This document shows, one piece after another, positions 1 through 5,658 of a DNA stretch of 7,585 nt (the stretch's first letter is position 1; each line of letters begins with the position of its first letter). The position numbers were made by a program, and so were the translations under genes. The notes beneath the pieces were generated by a model. That model had not been told where the DNA came from, did no database searches, and saw only the letters and a program-made list of their open reading frames with translations. This DNA comes from Pyrinomonadaceae bacterium (lineage in GTDB: Bacteria; Acidobacteriota; Blastocatellia; Pyrinomonadales; Pyrinomonadaceae). The stretch spans positions 1 to 7,585 of the forward strand of contig JAICPV010000092.1 of assembly GCA_025929655.1 (NCBI GenBank). Reading direction: 5' to 3'.

Positions 1-893
1 ACACTTTGAACGGCAACGGCGAAATGACCGGCACCACGTGGGTGCAGGAATCGGGCGGGCTGGGCTCGCCGATAATGATCACGAACACGCATAGCGTCGG
101 CGTCGTCCGCGATGCGGTGATCGAATGGGGCACGCGAAAGAGCGTCGGAGGCAGTTATTCCGGCGATCTGAGCCTGCCGGTCGTGGCGGAAACGTACGAC
201 GGTTTTCTGAACGACATCAACGGTTTTCACGTCAAGAAGGAGCACGTCTTTCAGGCGCTGAACAGCGCTAAGGGCGGTGCGGTCGCCGAGGGCAACGTCG
301 GGGGCGGAACGGGAATGATCGCGCATGGTTTCAAAGGCGGGACCGGAACCGCTTCGCGTAAACTGGATGCCCGCGACGGCGGATATACGGTCGGCGTTCT
401 GGTGCAGGCGAACTACGGTTCACGTGCGTTGTTTCGCGTCACCGGTGTGCCGGTTGGGGCGGAGATCACCGACTTGACGCCGACGCCGGGACGCGCTGAC
501 GCGGGGCAGGGCTCGATCATCGTCGTAGTGGCCACCGACGCGCCGCTTTTGCCGCATCAACTCAAGCGATTAGCGCAAAGGGTTTCGCTCGGCGTTGGAA
601 ATATGGGCGGCCGCGGCGAGAATTCTTCCGGAGATATTTTTATAGCGTTTTCCACTGCGAATGCCGCGGAGATCAGTAAAGACCGCGATGTCGCCAACCT
701 GACGATGCTGCCGAATGACCGGATCAATCCGCTTTTTTGGGCAACATCAAGCGCAACTGAGGAAGCTATCCTGAATGCGATGGCCGCGGCGGAAACCATG
801 AAAGGTATCAACGGCAACACCGTTTTTGCCCTCCCGCACGATCGGCTGCGGGCGATATTGAAAAAGTACAACCGGCTGGTAGAAACGAAATGA
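1..893 (+). CDS. P1-family (DmpA/BapA-type) self-processing aminopeptidase, 5' partial
   Basis: This is the C-terminal 296 residues of a P1-family N-terminal-nucleophile peptidase; the reading frame enters at base 3 and the true start lies upstream. Members release N-terminal residues from peptides, amides or beta-peptides after cutting themselves into two subunits. Visible motifs are NGNGEMTG and NTHSVGVVRDA near the start, ETYDG (Tyr at 195-197), GNVGGGTGM, QANYG (Asn at 411-413), and GQGS followed by IIVVVATDAP. The Ser at 513-515 is the expected nucleophile and the preceding Gly the self-cleavage site. By spacing these three residues match Tyr146, Asn218 and Ser250 of Ochrobactrum DmpA, so about 80 N-terminal residues are missing. 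A later SSGDIFIAFSTAN block also fits the family. The natural substrate cannot be read from sequence. The stop lies 16 bases before the next start, suggesting one operon with the membrane protein and dapD. The family call is firm; D-amino versus beta-peptide specificity is open. Confidence 0.93.
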   Translation, partial: TLNGNGEMTGTTWVQESGGLGSPIMITNTHSVGVVRDAVIEWGTRKSVGGSYSGDLSLPVVAETYDGFLNDINGFHVKKEHVFQALNSAKGGAVAEGNVGGGTGMIAHGFKGGTGTASRKLDARDGGYTVGVLVQANYGSRALFRVTGVPVGAEITDLTPTPGRADAGQGSIIVVVATDAPLLPHQLKRLAQRVSLGVGNMGGRGENSSGDIFIAFSTANAAEISKDRDVANLTMLPNDRINPLFWATSSATEEAILNAMAAAETMKGINGNTVFALPHDRLRAILKKYNRLVETK

Positions 894-909
894 CCTCAAA
901 AGGAAATAT

Positions 910-1296
910 ATGGATCTGGACGATCTGAAGCGGCCGGGCGGAACGTCCGGCGGATTGATCGAGTTCATCATCGGCCTGACGATGACGATCGCCGGCGGCT
1001 ACATGCTTGTCAGTCGAGTTGTCGTGACCAGCGGTTTTTGGAACTGGGGCGGTTACAGCTCGTTCGGGCTGTCGCTCGTTCCTTTGATCTTCGGCATCGC
1101 ATTTGTTTTCTTTAACGGGAAGTCGTTGATAGGCTGGATCCTGATATTCGCGAGTGCGATCATCATCGGATCCGGCATTCTTATGAATTTGCAGATCTAT
1201 TTCCAGCCGACCAGCCTGTTCAATACGATCGTGATGTTGGTGTTATTCGCGGGCGGGATCGGGTTGATCGCCCGCGCAGTAATGGCACACGATTGA
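910..1296 (+). CDS. Small four-helix integral membrane protein of unknown function
   Basis: This encodes a 128-residue protein that I do not recognise. Four hydrophobic segments are visible, at roughly residues 16-35, 50-68, 73-92 and 104-123. They follow a short charged N-terminus (MDLDDLKRPGG), so most of the protein should lie in the inner membrane. There is no obvious catalytic motif, no cysteine and no signal peptide separate from the first helix. A Shine-Dalgarno-like AGGA at 901-904 sits 5 bases before the ATG and supports this start. The gene follows the peptidase by 16 bases and precedes the dapD ATG by 8 bases, so the three are probably co-transcribed. Membership in this operon is the only clue to its role, and no function is proposed. 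Confidence 0.85.
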   Translation: MDLDDLKRPGGTSGGLIEFIIGLTMTIAGGYMLVSRVVVTSGFWNWGGYSSFGLSLVPLIFGIAFVFFNGKSLIGWILIFASAIIIGSGILMNLQIYFQPTSLFNTIVMLVLFAGGIGLIARAVMAHD

Positions 1297-1304
1297 ATGA
1301 TCAG

Positions 1305-2135
1305 ATGAGCTTGAAACAATACATCGTCGATCTATCCGCGAAGTCGGAATTTGATTCGGAAGATCGGGGCGTTTACGACCAATTCAAATCCGCGCTTCGA
1401 AGCGGCGAGATCCGTTCAGCCGAAAAGGACCTCGACGGAAACTGGCACGCGAACACGTGGGTGAAGCAGGGCATTCTGCTCGGGTTTCGGATGGGCAAAA
1501 TGGTCGAAATGTCTAAATCGACCGAAACACTGCAGTTTTTCGACAAAGACACATTCCCGCTTCGCCCAATGTCGCTGGATGACGGCGTACGGATCGTGAT
1601 GGGCGGCTCGGCGATACGCGACGGCTGCTTTGTAGCCCCGGGCGTTGTCGTTGTGCCGCCGGCTTATATCAATGTCGGGGCGTATGTCGACGAAGGGACA
1701 ATGGTCGATTCGCACGCTCTTGTCGGTTCCTGCGCGCAGATCGGGAAACGCGTTCATCTTTCGGCTGCCGCGCAGATAGGCGGAGTCCTGGAGCCCGTGG
1801 GCGCGACGCCAGTGATCATCGAAGATGACGTCCTTGTCGGCGGCAACACCGGCGTTTACGAAGGCACGATCGTTCGCGAACGTGCCGTTTTAGCGAGCGG
1901 CGTGATCCTGACGCGTTCCACTCCTGTTTTCGATCTTCCAAACGAAAGAATAATCAAATCCGAAAACGGCGGATCGCTCGAGATCCCCGCCGGTGCCGTT
2001 GTTGTTCAGGGCTCTCGTGCCATTACTAAAGGCTTCGGAAGAGAAAACGACCTCTCGATCTACTGTCCAATCATCGTCAAATACCGCGACGAAAAGACGG
2101 ATGCCGCCACCAAACTGGAAGATTATCTGCGGTAG
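1305..2135 (+). CDS. dapD: 2,3,4,5-tetrahydropyridine-2,6-dicarboxylate N-succinyltransferase
   Basis: DapD (EC 2.3.1.117) transfers succinyl from succinyl-CoA to tetrahydrodipicolinate, in the cytosol, on the succinylase branch to meso-diaminopimelate and lysine. The 276-residue product matches the roughly 274 residues of the E. coli enzyme. An alpha-helical N-terminal domain (about 1-100) is followed by a left-handed beta-helix of hexapeptide repeats (about 105-235) and a short C-terminal region ending SIYCPIIVKY. Family signatures are GAYVDEGTMVD at 125-135, VGSCAQIGKRVHLS at 140-153 and IGGVLEP at 158-164. I chose the ATG at 1305. An in-frame TTG at 1293 would add four residues and overlap the preceding stop, and neither has a clear Shine-Dalgarno, so start may depend on coupling to the upstream gene. 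Downstream, the gene converges on a minus-strand gene across a hairpin repeat. Confidence 0.96.
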   Translation: MSLKQYIVDLSAKSEFDSEDRGVYDQFKSALRSGEIRSAEKDLDGNWHANTWVKQGILLGFRMGKMVEMSKSTETLQFFDKDTFPLRPMSLDDGVRIVMGGSAIRDGCFVAPGVVVVPPAYINVGAYVDEGTMVDSHALVGSCAQIGKRVHLSAAAQIGGVLEPVGATPVIIEDDVLVGGNTGVYEGTIVRERAVLASGVILTRSTPVFDLPNERIIKSENGGSLEIPAGAVVVQGSRAITKGFGRENDLSIYCPIIVKYRDEKTDAATKLEDYLR

Positions 2136-2141
2136 GATTTC

Positions 2142-2197
2142 AACACAGAGACCGCGGAGGGGGATAGAAATGTCTGCCATCTCTGCGGTCCTGCGTT
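2142..2197. repeat. Imperfect inverted repeat of GCAGAG-type dispersed repeat, between convergent genes
   Basis: The arm gaccgcggag (2150-2159) pairs with ctctgcggtc (2181-2190) over ten positions including one G-T pair. It extends outward through cag/ctg (2146-2148 with 2191-2193, one bulged A at 2149) and aac/gtt (2142-2144 with 2195-2197), around a 21-base loop. Both arms consist of degenerate ACACAGAG / ACCGCGGAG units, the same units seen at 5623-5647. It fills almost all of the gap between the dapD stop and the stop of the minus-strand gene. It could end or stabilise transcripts from both sides, but there is no T-run after the stem on either strand, so it is not a standard intrinsic terminator. 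Confidence 0.7.
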
Positions 2198-2209
2198 AAA
2201 AGTGTGGTC

Positions 2210-3406
2210 TTACCTGACCGCCGCGCAGTCAATGTACTGAATGTCGCGGATGCCGCCGAGATACGGGGCTCCGTATGTGCCTCCGCCGGAATAGGATTCG
2301 CGCATATACAGGGCTCCGACCTGGCAGGAGTTGTCCTTCGGGTCTTTGTAGATGATGTAAATGTAAGGCTTCGCCATTCGATACTCCGGGATGCCCAGAT
2401 CGTTCTTCTCTATCACCCAGAGCGGACCGTCGAACTGGACGATCATGTGCTTCATATAGGTAAGATTCCACTCGCTAATGAAGCCCTTGATCATAGGAAC
2501 GAGCCTTGCCGGAGCAAGTTTCGGATCGGTAGGCGTCCAGGCCTTCGCCCACCAGCTCGGCATCGCATGGAGCATCTCACGACGGTTCTTGGCGGCCTCG
2601 ATCGCGTCCCTGGCTTTCTGGTATCCGGATGCGATTCTCTGTCCATCCGTGCCGCTGAATTGGAAGGCGAGATTGGCCGAAATCGTCGGAAATTTCTCGA
2701 ACTCTCCTTGCGGTTTGCCCCAGTCGTCGTACGAATCGCCATAGATCGTTATATCGACGTTGTAGGTTCCATTCTGCGGAAACGTGCGTCGCGCGGAATC
2801 CATATCGCCGATCGCCGGCCACATTCCAGCCGGGCTGTGGTAATACTGGATCTCATCGGCCAGTGCACTTGAGAGCGTCGACGCTTTGGTCGGATCGGGC
2901 AGGACGTCAAAGTTCCAGAAGGTTTTCTGGGCCTCCTCCTTAGTCACAAGTGTGTAGCTGCGTCCGTTGTGCCAATCGTGTTCCCACCCCTGATTGCTGC
3001 CAGCGGGCAGGATCTTGATGAAGTAACTGACGTAATAGAACTTTCTATCGCCCAGGGCTTTCCACCCGAAAGCGTCATACATTGTTCGGCCGCCGAAATC
3101 GACGCGGCCATAGATATTCTCCGACGAAGTAAAGCTGTTTTTGGGACTGGAGCCGTCCGGGCTGTTGGAGAAGACTATCTTCGCTCCCGATATCGGCATG
3201 CCGCGCACCGCACCGATCGAAGCGCGGGATGAGGAACTCGATGTCGAGTCGGCCGTACGATCCGGGCTTTTCGGAGTCGCCGGGGCATCCTTTTTGGGGA
3301 TCTTAGGCAATGTTATTTTCGGCAGCGGGAACTGTCCTGCCGCCGGTTCGGTGAAAAATGATGCAGCGGCGATGGCCGCGATCAGCATTAAGGACAATTT
3401 AGGCAT
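2210..3406 (-). CDS. Secreted protein of unknown function with signal peptide and low-complexity linker
   Basis: This encodes a 398-residue protein I do not recognise. Residues 1-24 form a signal peptide: a Lys, a hydrophobic core (LSLMLIAAIAAASFF) and a likely cleavage site AAG before Gln25. There is no lipobox, so export to the periplasm or outside is expected rather than lipid anchoring. Residues 25-62 are a Pro/Lys/Ser linker with LPK/IPK repetition and a five-Ser run at 56-60. About 70-255 looks beta-rich (GRVDFGGRTMYDAFG, NGTYNVDITIYGDSYDDWG), then a probably helical stretch around 256-285. The C-terminal part is rich in Tyr and Gly and holds the only two cysteines, Cys361 and Cys394, which could form a disulfide. 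The start is well supported: AAGGAG (3413-3418 on the minus strand) lies 6 bases before the ATG. It appears to be a single-gene unit, convergent with dapD and divergent from the lipid kinase. No enzyme motif is visible. Confidence 0.85.
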   Translation of the reverse strand: MPKLSLMLIAAIAAASFFTEPAAGQFPLPKITLPKIPKKDAPATPKSPDRTADSTSSSSSRASIGAVRGMPISGAKIVFSNSPDGSSPKNSFTSSENIYGRVDFGGRTMYDAFGWKALGDRKFYYVSYFIKILPAGSNQGWEHDWHNGRSYTLVTKEEAQKTFWNFDVLPDPTKASTLSSALADEIQYYHSPAGMWPAIGDMDSARRTFPQNGTYNVDITIYGDSYDDWGKPQGEFEKFPTISANLAFQFSGTDGQRIASGYQKARDAIEAAKNRREMLHAMPSWWAKAWTPTDPKLAPARLVPMIKGFISEWNLTYMKHMIVQFDGPLWVIEKNDLGIPEYRMAKPYIYIIYKDPKDNSCQVGALYMRESYSGGGTYGAPYLGGIRDIQYIDCAAVR

Positions 3407-3461
3407 GATATTCTCCTTTTTGTTACTGAATTTCGGTTAAAAACGAATCGAAAAGTGTTTA

Positions 3462-3467
3462 ATTCTA
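3462..3467 (-). promoter_or_regulatory. Possible -10 element (TAGAAT) for the secreted-protein gene
   Basis: Read on the minus strand, TAGAAT matches the TATAAT consensus at five of six positions and lies 55 bases before the start codon, leaving room for a leader of about 50 bases containing the AAGGAG site. No convincing -35 box stands at 16-18 bases, so this is a weak call. Confidence 0.3.
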
Positions 3468-3675
3468 CAACACTGACATGAGTATGTCGTAAAAAATGAG
3501 GGTTTTTGCGTTTACTGTTGTTAAAATCGGAATTGCTTTCCGCTTTGATTTTCCCGTACCGCCCTTGAACCGACCCGCACGTTCACTTGTCGAAAAAAAT
3601 GACATTAGGTCGGGCATTCAGAATCGCCTTTTCATATTCACGTTGTAGTAGCCCGCAACTATTTCCTTGGATTTT

Positions 3676-3684
3676 TGCGATAAT
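3676..3684 (+). promoter_or_regulatory. Extended -10 element (TGcGATAAT) directly before the lipid kinase ATG
   Basis: GATAAT at 3679-3684 matches TATAAT at five of six positions and carries the TG dinucleotide of an extended -10 at 3676-3677. Its end is six bases from the ATG at 3691, so transcription would begin at or next to the A of the start codon. There is no Shine-Dalgarno before this ATG and no good -35 box, which fits an extended -10 promoter making a leaderless mRNA. This is inference from spacing. Confidence 0.5.
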
Positions 3685-3690
3685 TTGTTG

Positions 3691-4593
3691 ATGGCGCGCA
3701 TCCTGGACGTGATCGTGAACTCATCTTCCGGCCTCGGTGCTTCCGATGAGACACATCAGCTTCTAAAAGACGAATTTGCAAGATACGACTTGACCGCTCG
3801 GTTTCATTTCGGAAAAAACGGCGGGGAGATCTTACAAATGGCAATTGCCGCTGCGAATTCCGAAGCCGAAACAATAGCAGCGGCCGGTGGCGACGGCACG
3901 ATCAGCGGCGTGGCGGCCGAAGCCTACAAAGCGGGAAAGAGATTCGGGGTCATTCCGATGGGCACGCTGAACAACTTCTCAAAGGACCTCGGAATTCCGC
4001 AGAGCATCGCCGAGGCGATCCGCGTGATCGCAGAGGGTGATACGAAAGTGATCGATATAGCCCACGTCAACGGCCGTCACTTCGTCAATAATTCGAGTAT
4101 AGGGCTTTACCCGCGGATCGTTAAAAAACGCGTTCAGCAGCAGCGGCTGGGCTACGGCAAATGGAGGGCAGCGTTTTGGGCGGCATTGCGAATGTTTCGG
4201 CTGTCGCCTTTTTTGAAAGTGCGTATCGACCTGGATGGCAAGACATTTCTTCGAAAGACGCCGTTCGTGTTCGTTGGGAACAACGAATACGAAATGGAAC
4301 TTTATAATATCGGCCGGCGACCGCGGCTGGATGCCGGTAAACTGAGTGTTTATTTCCTGCACCGCGGCGGCCGTTGGGGAATTATGCTGCTTATTCTCCA
4401 CACATTGACAGGCCGCCTTCGGCAATGGCGCGATTTTGAAGAGGTGTTAACGGAATCCGTAACGATCCAAACGAGGCGACGGCGGCTGCCGGTCGCATTC
4501 GACGGAGAGGTGGATCTGATGCAAATGCCGCTGGAATACCGGATAGTTCCGAATGCCCTGGAAGTGATCGTGCCGAAAGAGGAACCTGTATAA
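3691..4593 (+). CDS. Lipid kinase, YegS / diacylglycerol kinase catalytic-domain family
   Basis: A 300-residue member of the diacylglycerol/sphingosine/YegS lipid kinase family, which phosphorylates a lipid hydroxyl using ATP at the inner face of the membrane; the length is usual for the family. The nucleotide-binding signature GGDGT is at residues 66-70, followed by GVIPMGTLNNFSKDL at 86-100, VIDIAHVNGRHFVNNSSIGLYP at about 120-141, and a C-terminal beta-rich domain with VAFDGE at 268-273, where the acidic residue is characteristic. N-terminal VIVNSSSGLG fits the first strand and loop. I chose the ATG at 3691; in-frame TTGs upstream (3667, 3685, 3688) would overlap the promoter element and add residues unlike the family. 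There is no Shine-Dalgarno, so the message may be leaderless. The stop TAA touches the ATG of the metallophosphoesterase, implying coupled expression. The exact lipid substrate is unknown. Confidence 0.93.
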   Translation: MARILDVIVNSSSGLGASDETHQLLKDEFARYDLTARFHFGKNGGEILQMAIAAANSEAETIAAAGGDGTISGVAAEAYKAGKRFGVIPMGTLNNFSKDLGIPQSIAEAIRVIAEGDTKVIDIAHVNGRHFVNNSSIGLYPRIVKKRVQQQRLGYGKWRAAFWAALRMFRLSPFLKVRIDLDGKTFLRKTPFVFVGNNEYEMELYNIGRRPRLDAGKLSVYFLHRGGRWGIMLLILHTLTGRLRQWRDFEEVLTESVTIQTRRRRLPVAFDGEVDLMQMPLEYRIVPNALEVIVPKEEPV

Positions 4594-5406
4594 ATGCGGC
4601 GGATCGTACATTTATCCGACATACATTTTGGCCGTACAGATCGTGCGATCGTTGGGCGGCTCGTGGAAGCGATCACGGAGCTCGAGCCGCACCTGCTGGT
4701 CGTTTCGGGCGATCTGACCCAGCGGGCGCGCAAGAAACAATTTGCAGAGGCGAGGGAATTCCTCGCAAAGCTGCCGTACCCCCAGATCGTCGTACCGGGC
4801 AATCACGACGTCCCGCTGTACAACATCTTCAAGCGGTTTCTCGATCCGCTGGACAATTACAAAGAGTTCATCTCCCGGGACCTATACCCGTTTTTCGTGG
4901 ACGAAGAAGTGGCCGTGATCGGGATCAACACAGCCCGATCGCTGACGGTAAAAGGCGGACGTGTGAACGACGAGCAGGTCGAAACGATCCGAAAGCGGCT
5001 TGATCCGCTGGATGAAGATCTGATGAAGATCGTCGTCACGCATCACCCCTTCGATCTGCCCGGCGGCTACGACGAGGATGAAATAGTCGGCCGCGCGGAC
5101 GAAGTTATGCCCAAGATCGCCAAATGTGGAGCCGACATTTTTCTTTCGGGCCACCTGCATGTCAGCTCAGTTACCAATTCCGCCCATAGATATCGTTTGG
5201 ACAGCGGCTGGGCGGCACTGATTATTCAGGCGGGTACCGCAGCTTCAACACGCGGACGCGGCGAGGCGAACTCGTTCAACCTGATCGAGACTGACCGGCC
5301 GTTCATCACAGTAAAACGGTACGAATGCAGTATTCCGCCGAATGGATTCCTGCTGGCGACGTCCGAGCAATTCACGCAAACAGAGCGTGGCTGGTCGCGA
5401 ATGTAA
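4594..5406 (+). CDS. Calcineurin-like metallophosphoesterase
   Basis: A 270-residue enzyme with the full set of two-metal phosphoesterase motifs: DIH at residues 9-11, GDLTQ at 39-43, GNHD at 69-72, THHP at 149-152 and GHLH at 186-189. The metal ligands are therefore all present and it should be active. Order and length resemble the class III (CpdA/Icc-like) cytosolic phosphodiesterases, but these motifs are shared by enzymes acting on cyclic nucleotides, phospholipids, lipid A precursors and other phosphoesters, so the substrate is not determined. There is no signal peptide or membrane helix. The ATG directly follows the kinase stop codon, and AGAGGA at 4578-4583, inside the kinase gene, can serve as its ribosome binding site with 10 bases of spacing. 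The tight pairing with a lipid kinase suggests action on the same or a related phospholipid; that is inference. Confidence 0.93.
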   Translation: MRRIVHLSDIHFGRTDRAIVGRLVEAITELEPHLLVVSGDLTQRARKKQFAEAREFLAKLPYPQIVVPGNHDVPLYNIFKRFLDPLDNYKEFISRDLYPFFVDEEVAVIGINTARSLTVKGGRVNDEQVETIRKRLDPLDEDLMKIVVTHHPFDLPGGYDEDEIVGRADEVMPKIAKCGADIFLSGHLHVSSVTNSAHRYRLDSGWAALIIQAGTAASTRGRGEANSFNLIETDRPFITVKRYECSIPPNGFLLATSEQFTQTERGWSRM

Positions 5407-5423
5407 TGGCACAGTAAATCGTT

Positions 5424-5429
5424 TAGAAT
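5424..5429 (+). promoter_or_regulatory. Possible -10 element (TAGAAT) directly before the CsbD-like gene
   Basis: TAGAAT ends six bases before the ATG at 5436, the same spacing as the GATAAT before the lipid kinase. There is no Shine-Dalgarno in the 29-base gap after the phosphoesterase gene. If used, it would give a leaderless message for the small stress-type gene. The -35 region falls in the end of the upstream gene and is poor. Confidence 0.4.
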
Positions 5430-5435
5430 AAACAT

Positions 5436-5651
5436 ATGAGCGAACAAAAAGAGGACAGCGGAATAAAGGCAAAGATAGGCGGCTTCGGCCAAAAGATCAT
5501 CGGCGAAATAGAGACTATCGGCGGCGTGCTTACGGGTGATCCGAACACGCAGGCGGAGGGGGAATTCAACGTCGAGGTCGGTGATATTCGCGAAGAGCTC
5601 GAGGAAACCGAAGAAGATTTGAACCGCCGAGACGCAGAGACACAGAGCTGA
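5436..5651 (+). CDS. Small acidic CsbD-like (UPF0337-type) protein with repeat-derived tail
   Basis: A 71-residue, Glu/Gly-rich, cysteine-free protein. The stretch KAKIGGFGQKIIGEIETIGG (11-30), then VLTGDPNTQAEGEFNVEVGDI (31-51), follows the CsbD-like pattern of an amphipathic K-x-x-G helix, a T-G-D/N turn with a small acidic motif, and A-E-G followed by a second helix. CsbD proteins are cytosolic, abundant in general stress, and of unknown biochemical role. Residues 52-62 are a run of Glu-rich helix. The last nine codons (NRRDAETQS) are read from the GCAGAG-type repeat at 5623-5647 and have no counterpart that I know in the family. There is no Shine-Dalgarno; a TAGAAT lies just before the start. 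The gene ends 7 bases before the aminotransferase ATG. The family call is by pattern and somewhat diverged. Confidence 0.7.
   Translation: MSEQKEDSGIKAKIGGFGQKIIGEIETIGGVLTGDPNTQAEGEFNVEVGDIREELEETEEDLNRRDAETQS
5623..5647 (+). repeat. Three degenerate units of a GCAGAG-type dispersed repeat inside the end of a gene
   Basis: Three consecutive units ACCGCCGAG, ACGCAGAG and ACACAGAG (9, 8 and 8 bases) are visible, encoding the last residues of the CsbD-like protein just before its stop codon. The same units, in both orientations, build the hairpin at 2142-2197. Repeats of this look are common in several bacterial phyla and usually sit between genes. Confidence 0.7.
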
Positions 5652-5658
5652 TTTATAG

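Larger units (their letters stand above)
3407..3690. other. Divergent intergenic region (284 bases)
   Basis: This region separates the minus-strand secreted-protein gene from the plus-strand lipid kinase and is visibly more AT-rich than its neighbours. It holds the minus-strand ribosome binding site (3413-3418), a TAGAAT element on the minus strand, a short perfect palindrome GACAT-gagt-ATGTC at 3475-3488, and an extended -10 element on the plus strand at 3676-3684. The palindrome lies just upstream of the minus-strand -10 candidate and could be a regulator site, but five-base arms also arise by chance. I see no convincing small protein or structured RNA between 3490 and 3670. Confidence 0.6.

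Noticed and set aside
1293..1304. TTG start for dapD giving four extra residues
   Set aside because: No Shine-Dalgarno precedes it, and the in-frame ATG at 1305 gives the usual family length; it remains a possible alternative because it would overlap the preceding stop.
2142..2197. Standard intrinsic terminator for dapD or the minus-strand gene
   Set aside because: The hairpin is not followed by a T-run on either strand and has a long 21-base loop, so it is listed as a repeat.
2204..2872. Long open frame of 222 codons on the plus strand
   Set aside because: It lies wholly opposite the secreted-protein gene, has no Shine-Dalgarno or family features, and its arginine- and isoleucine-rich product looks like an antisense shadow.
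3667..3690. TTG start for the lipid kinase giving eight extra residues
   Set aside because: The added residues (from TTG: M-DFCDNLL) do not resemble the family, and the stretch contains the extended -10 element.
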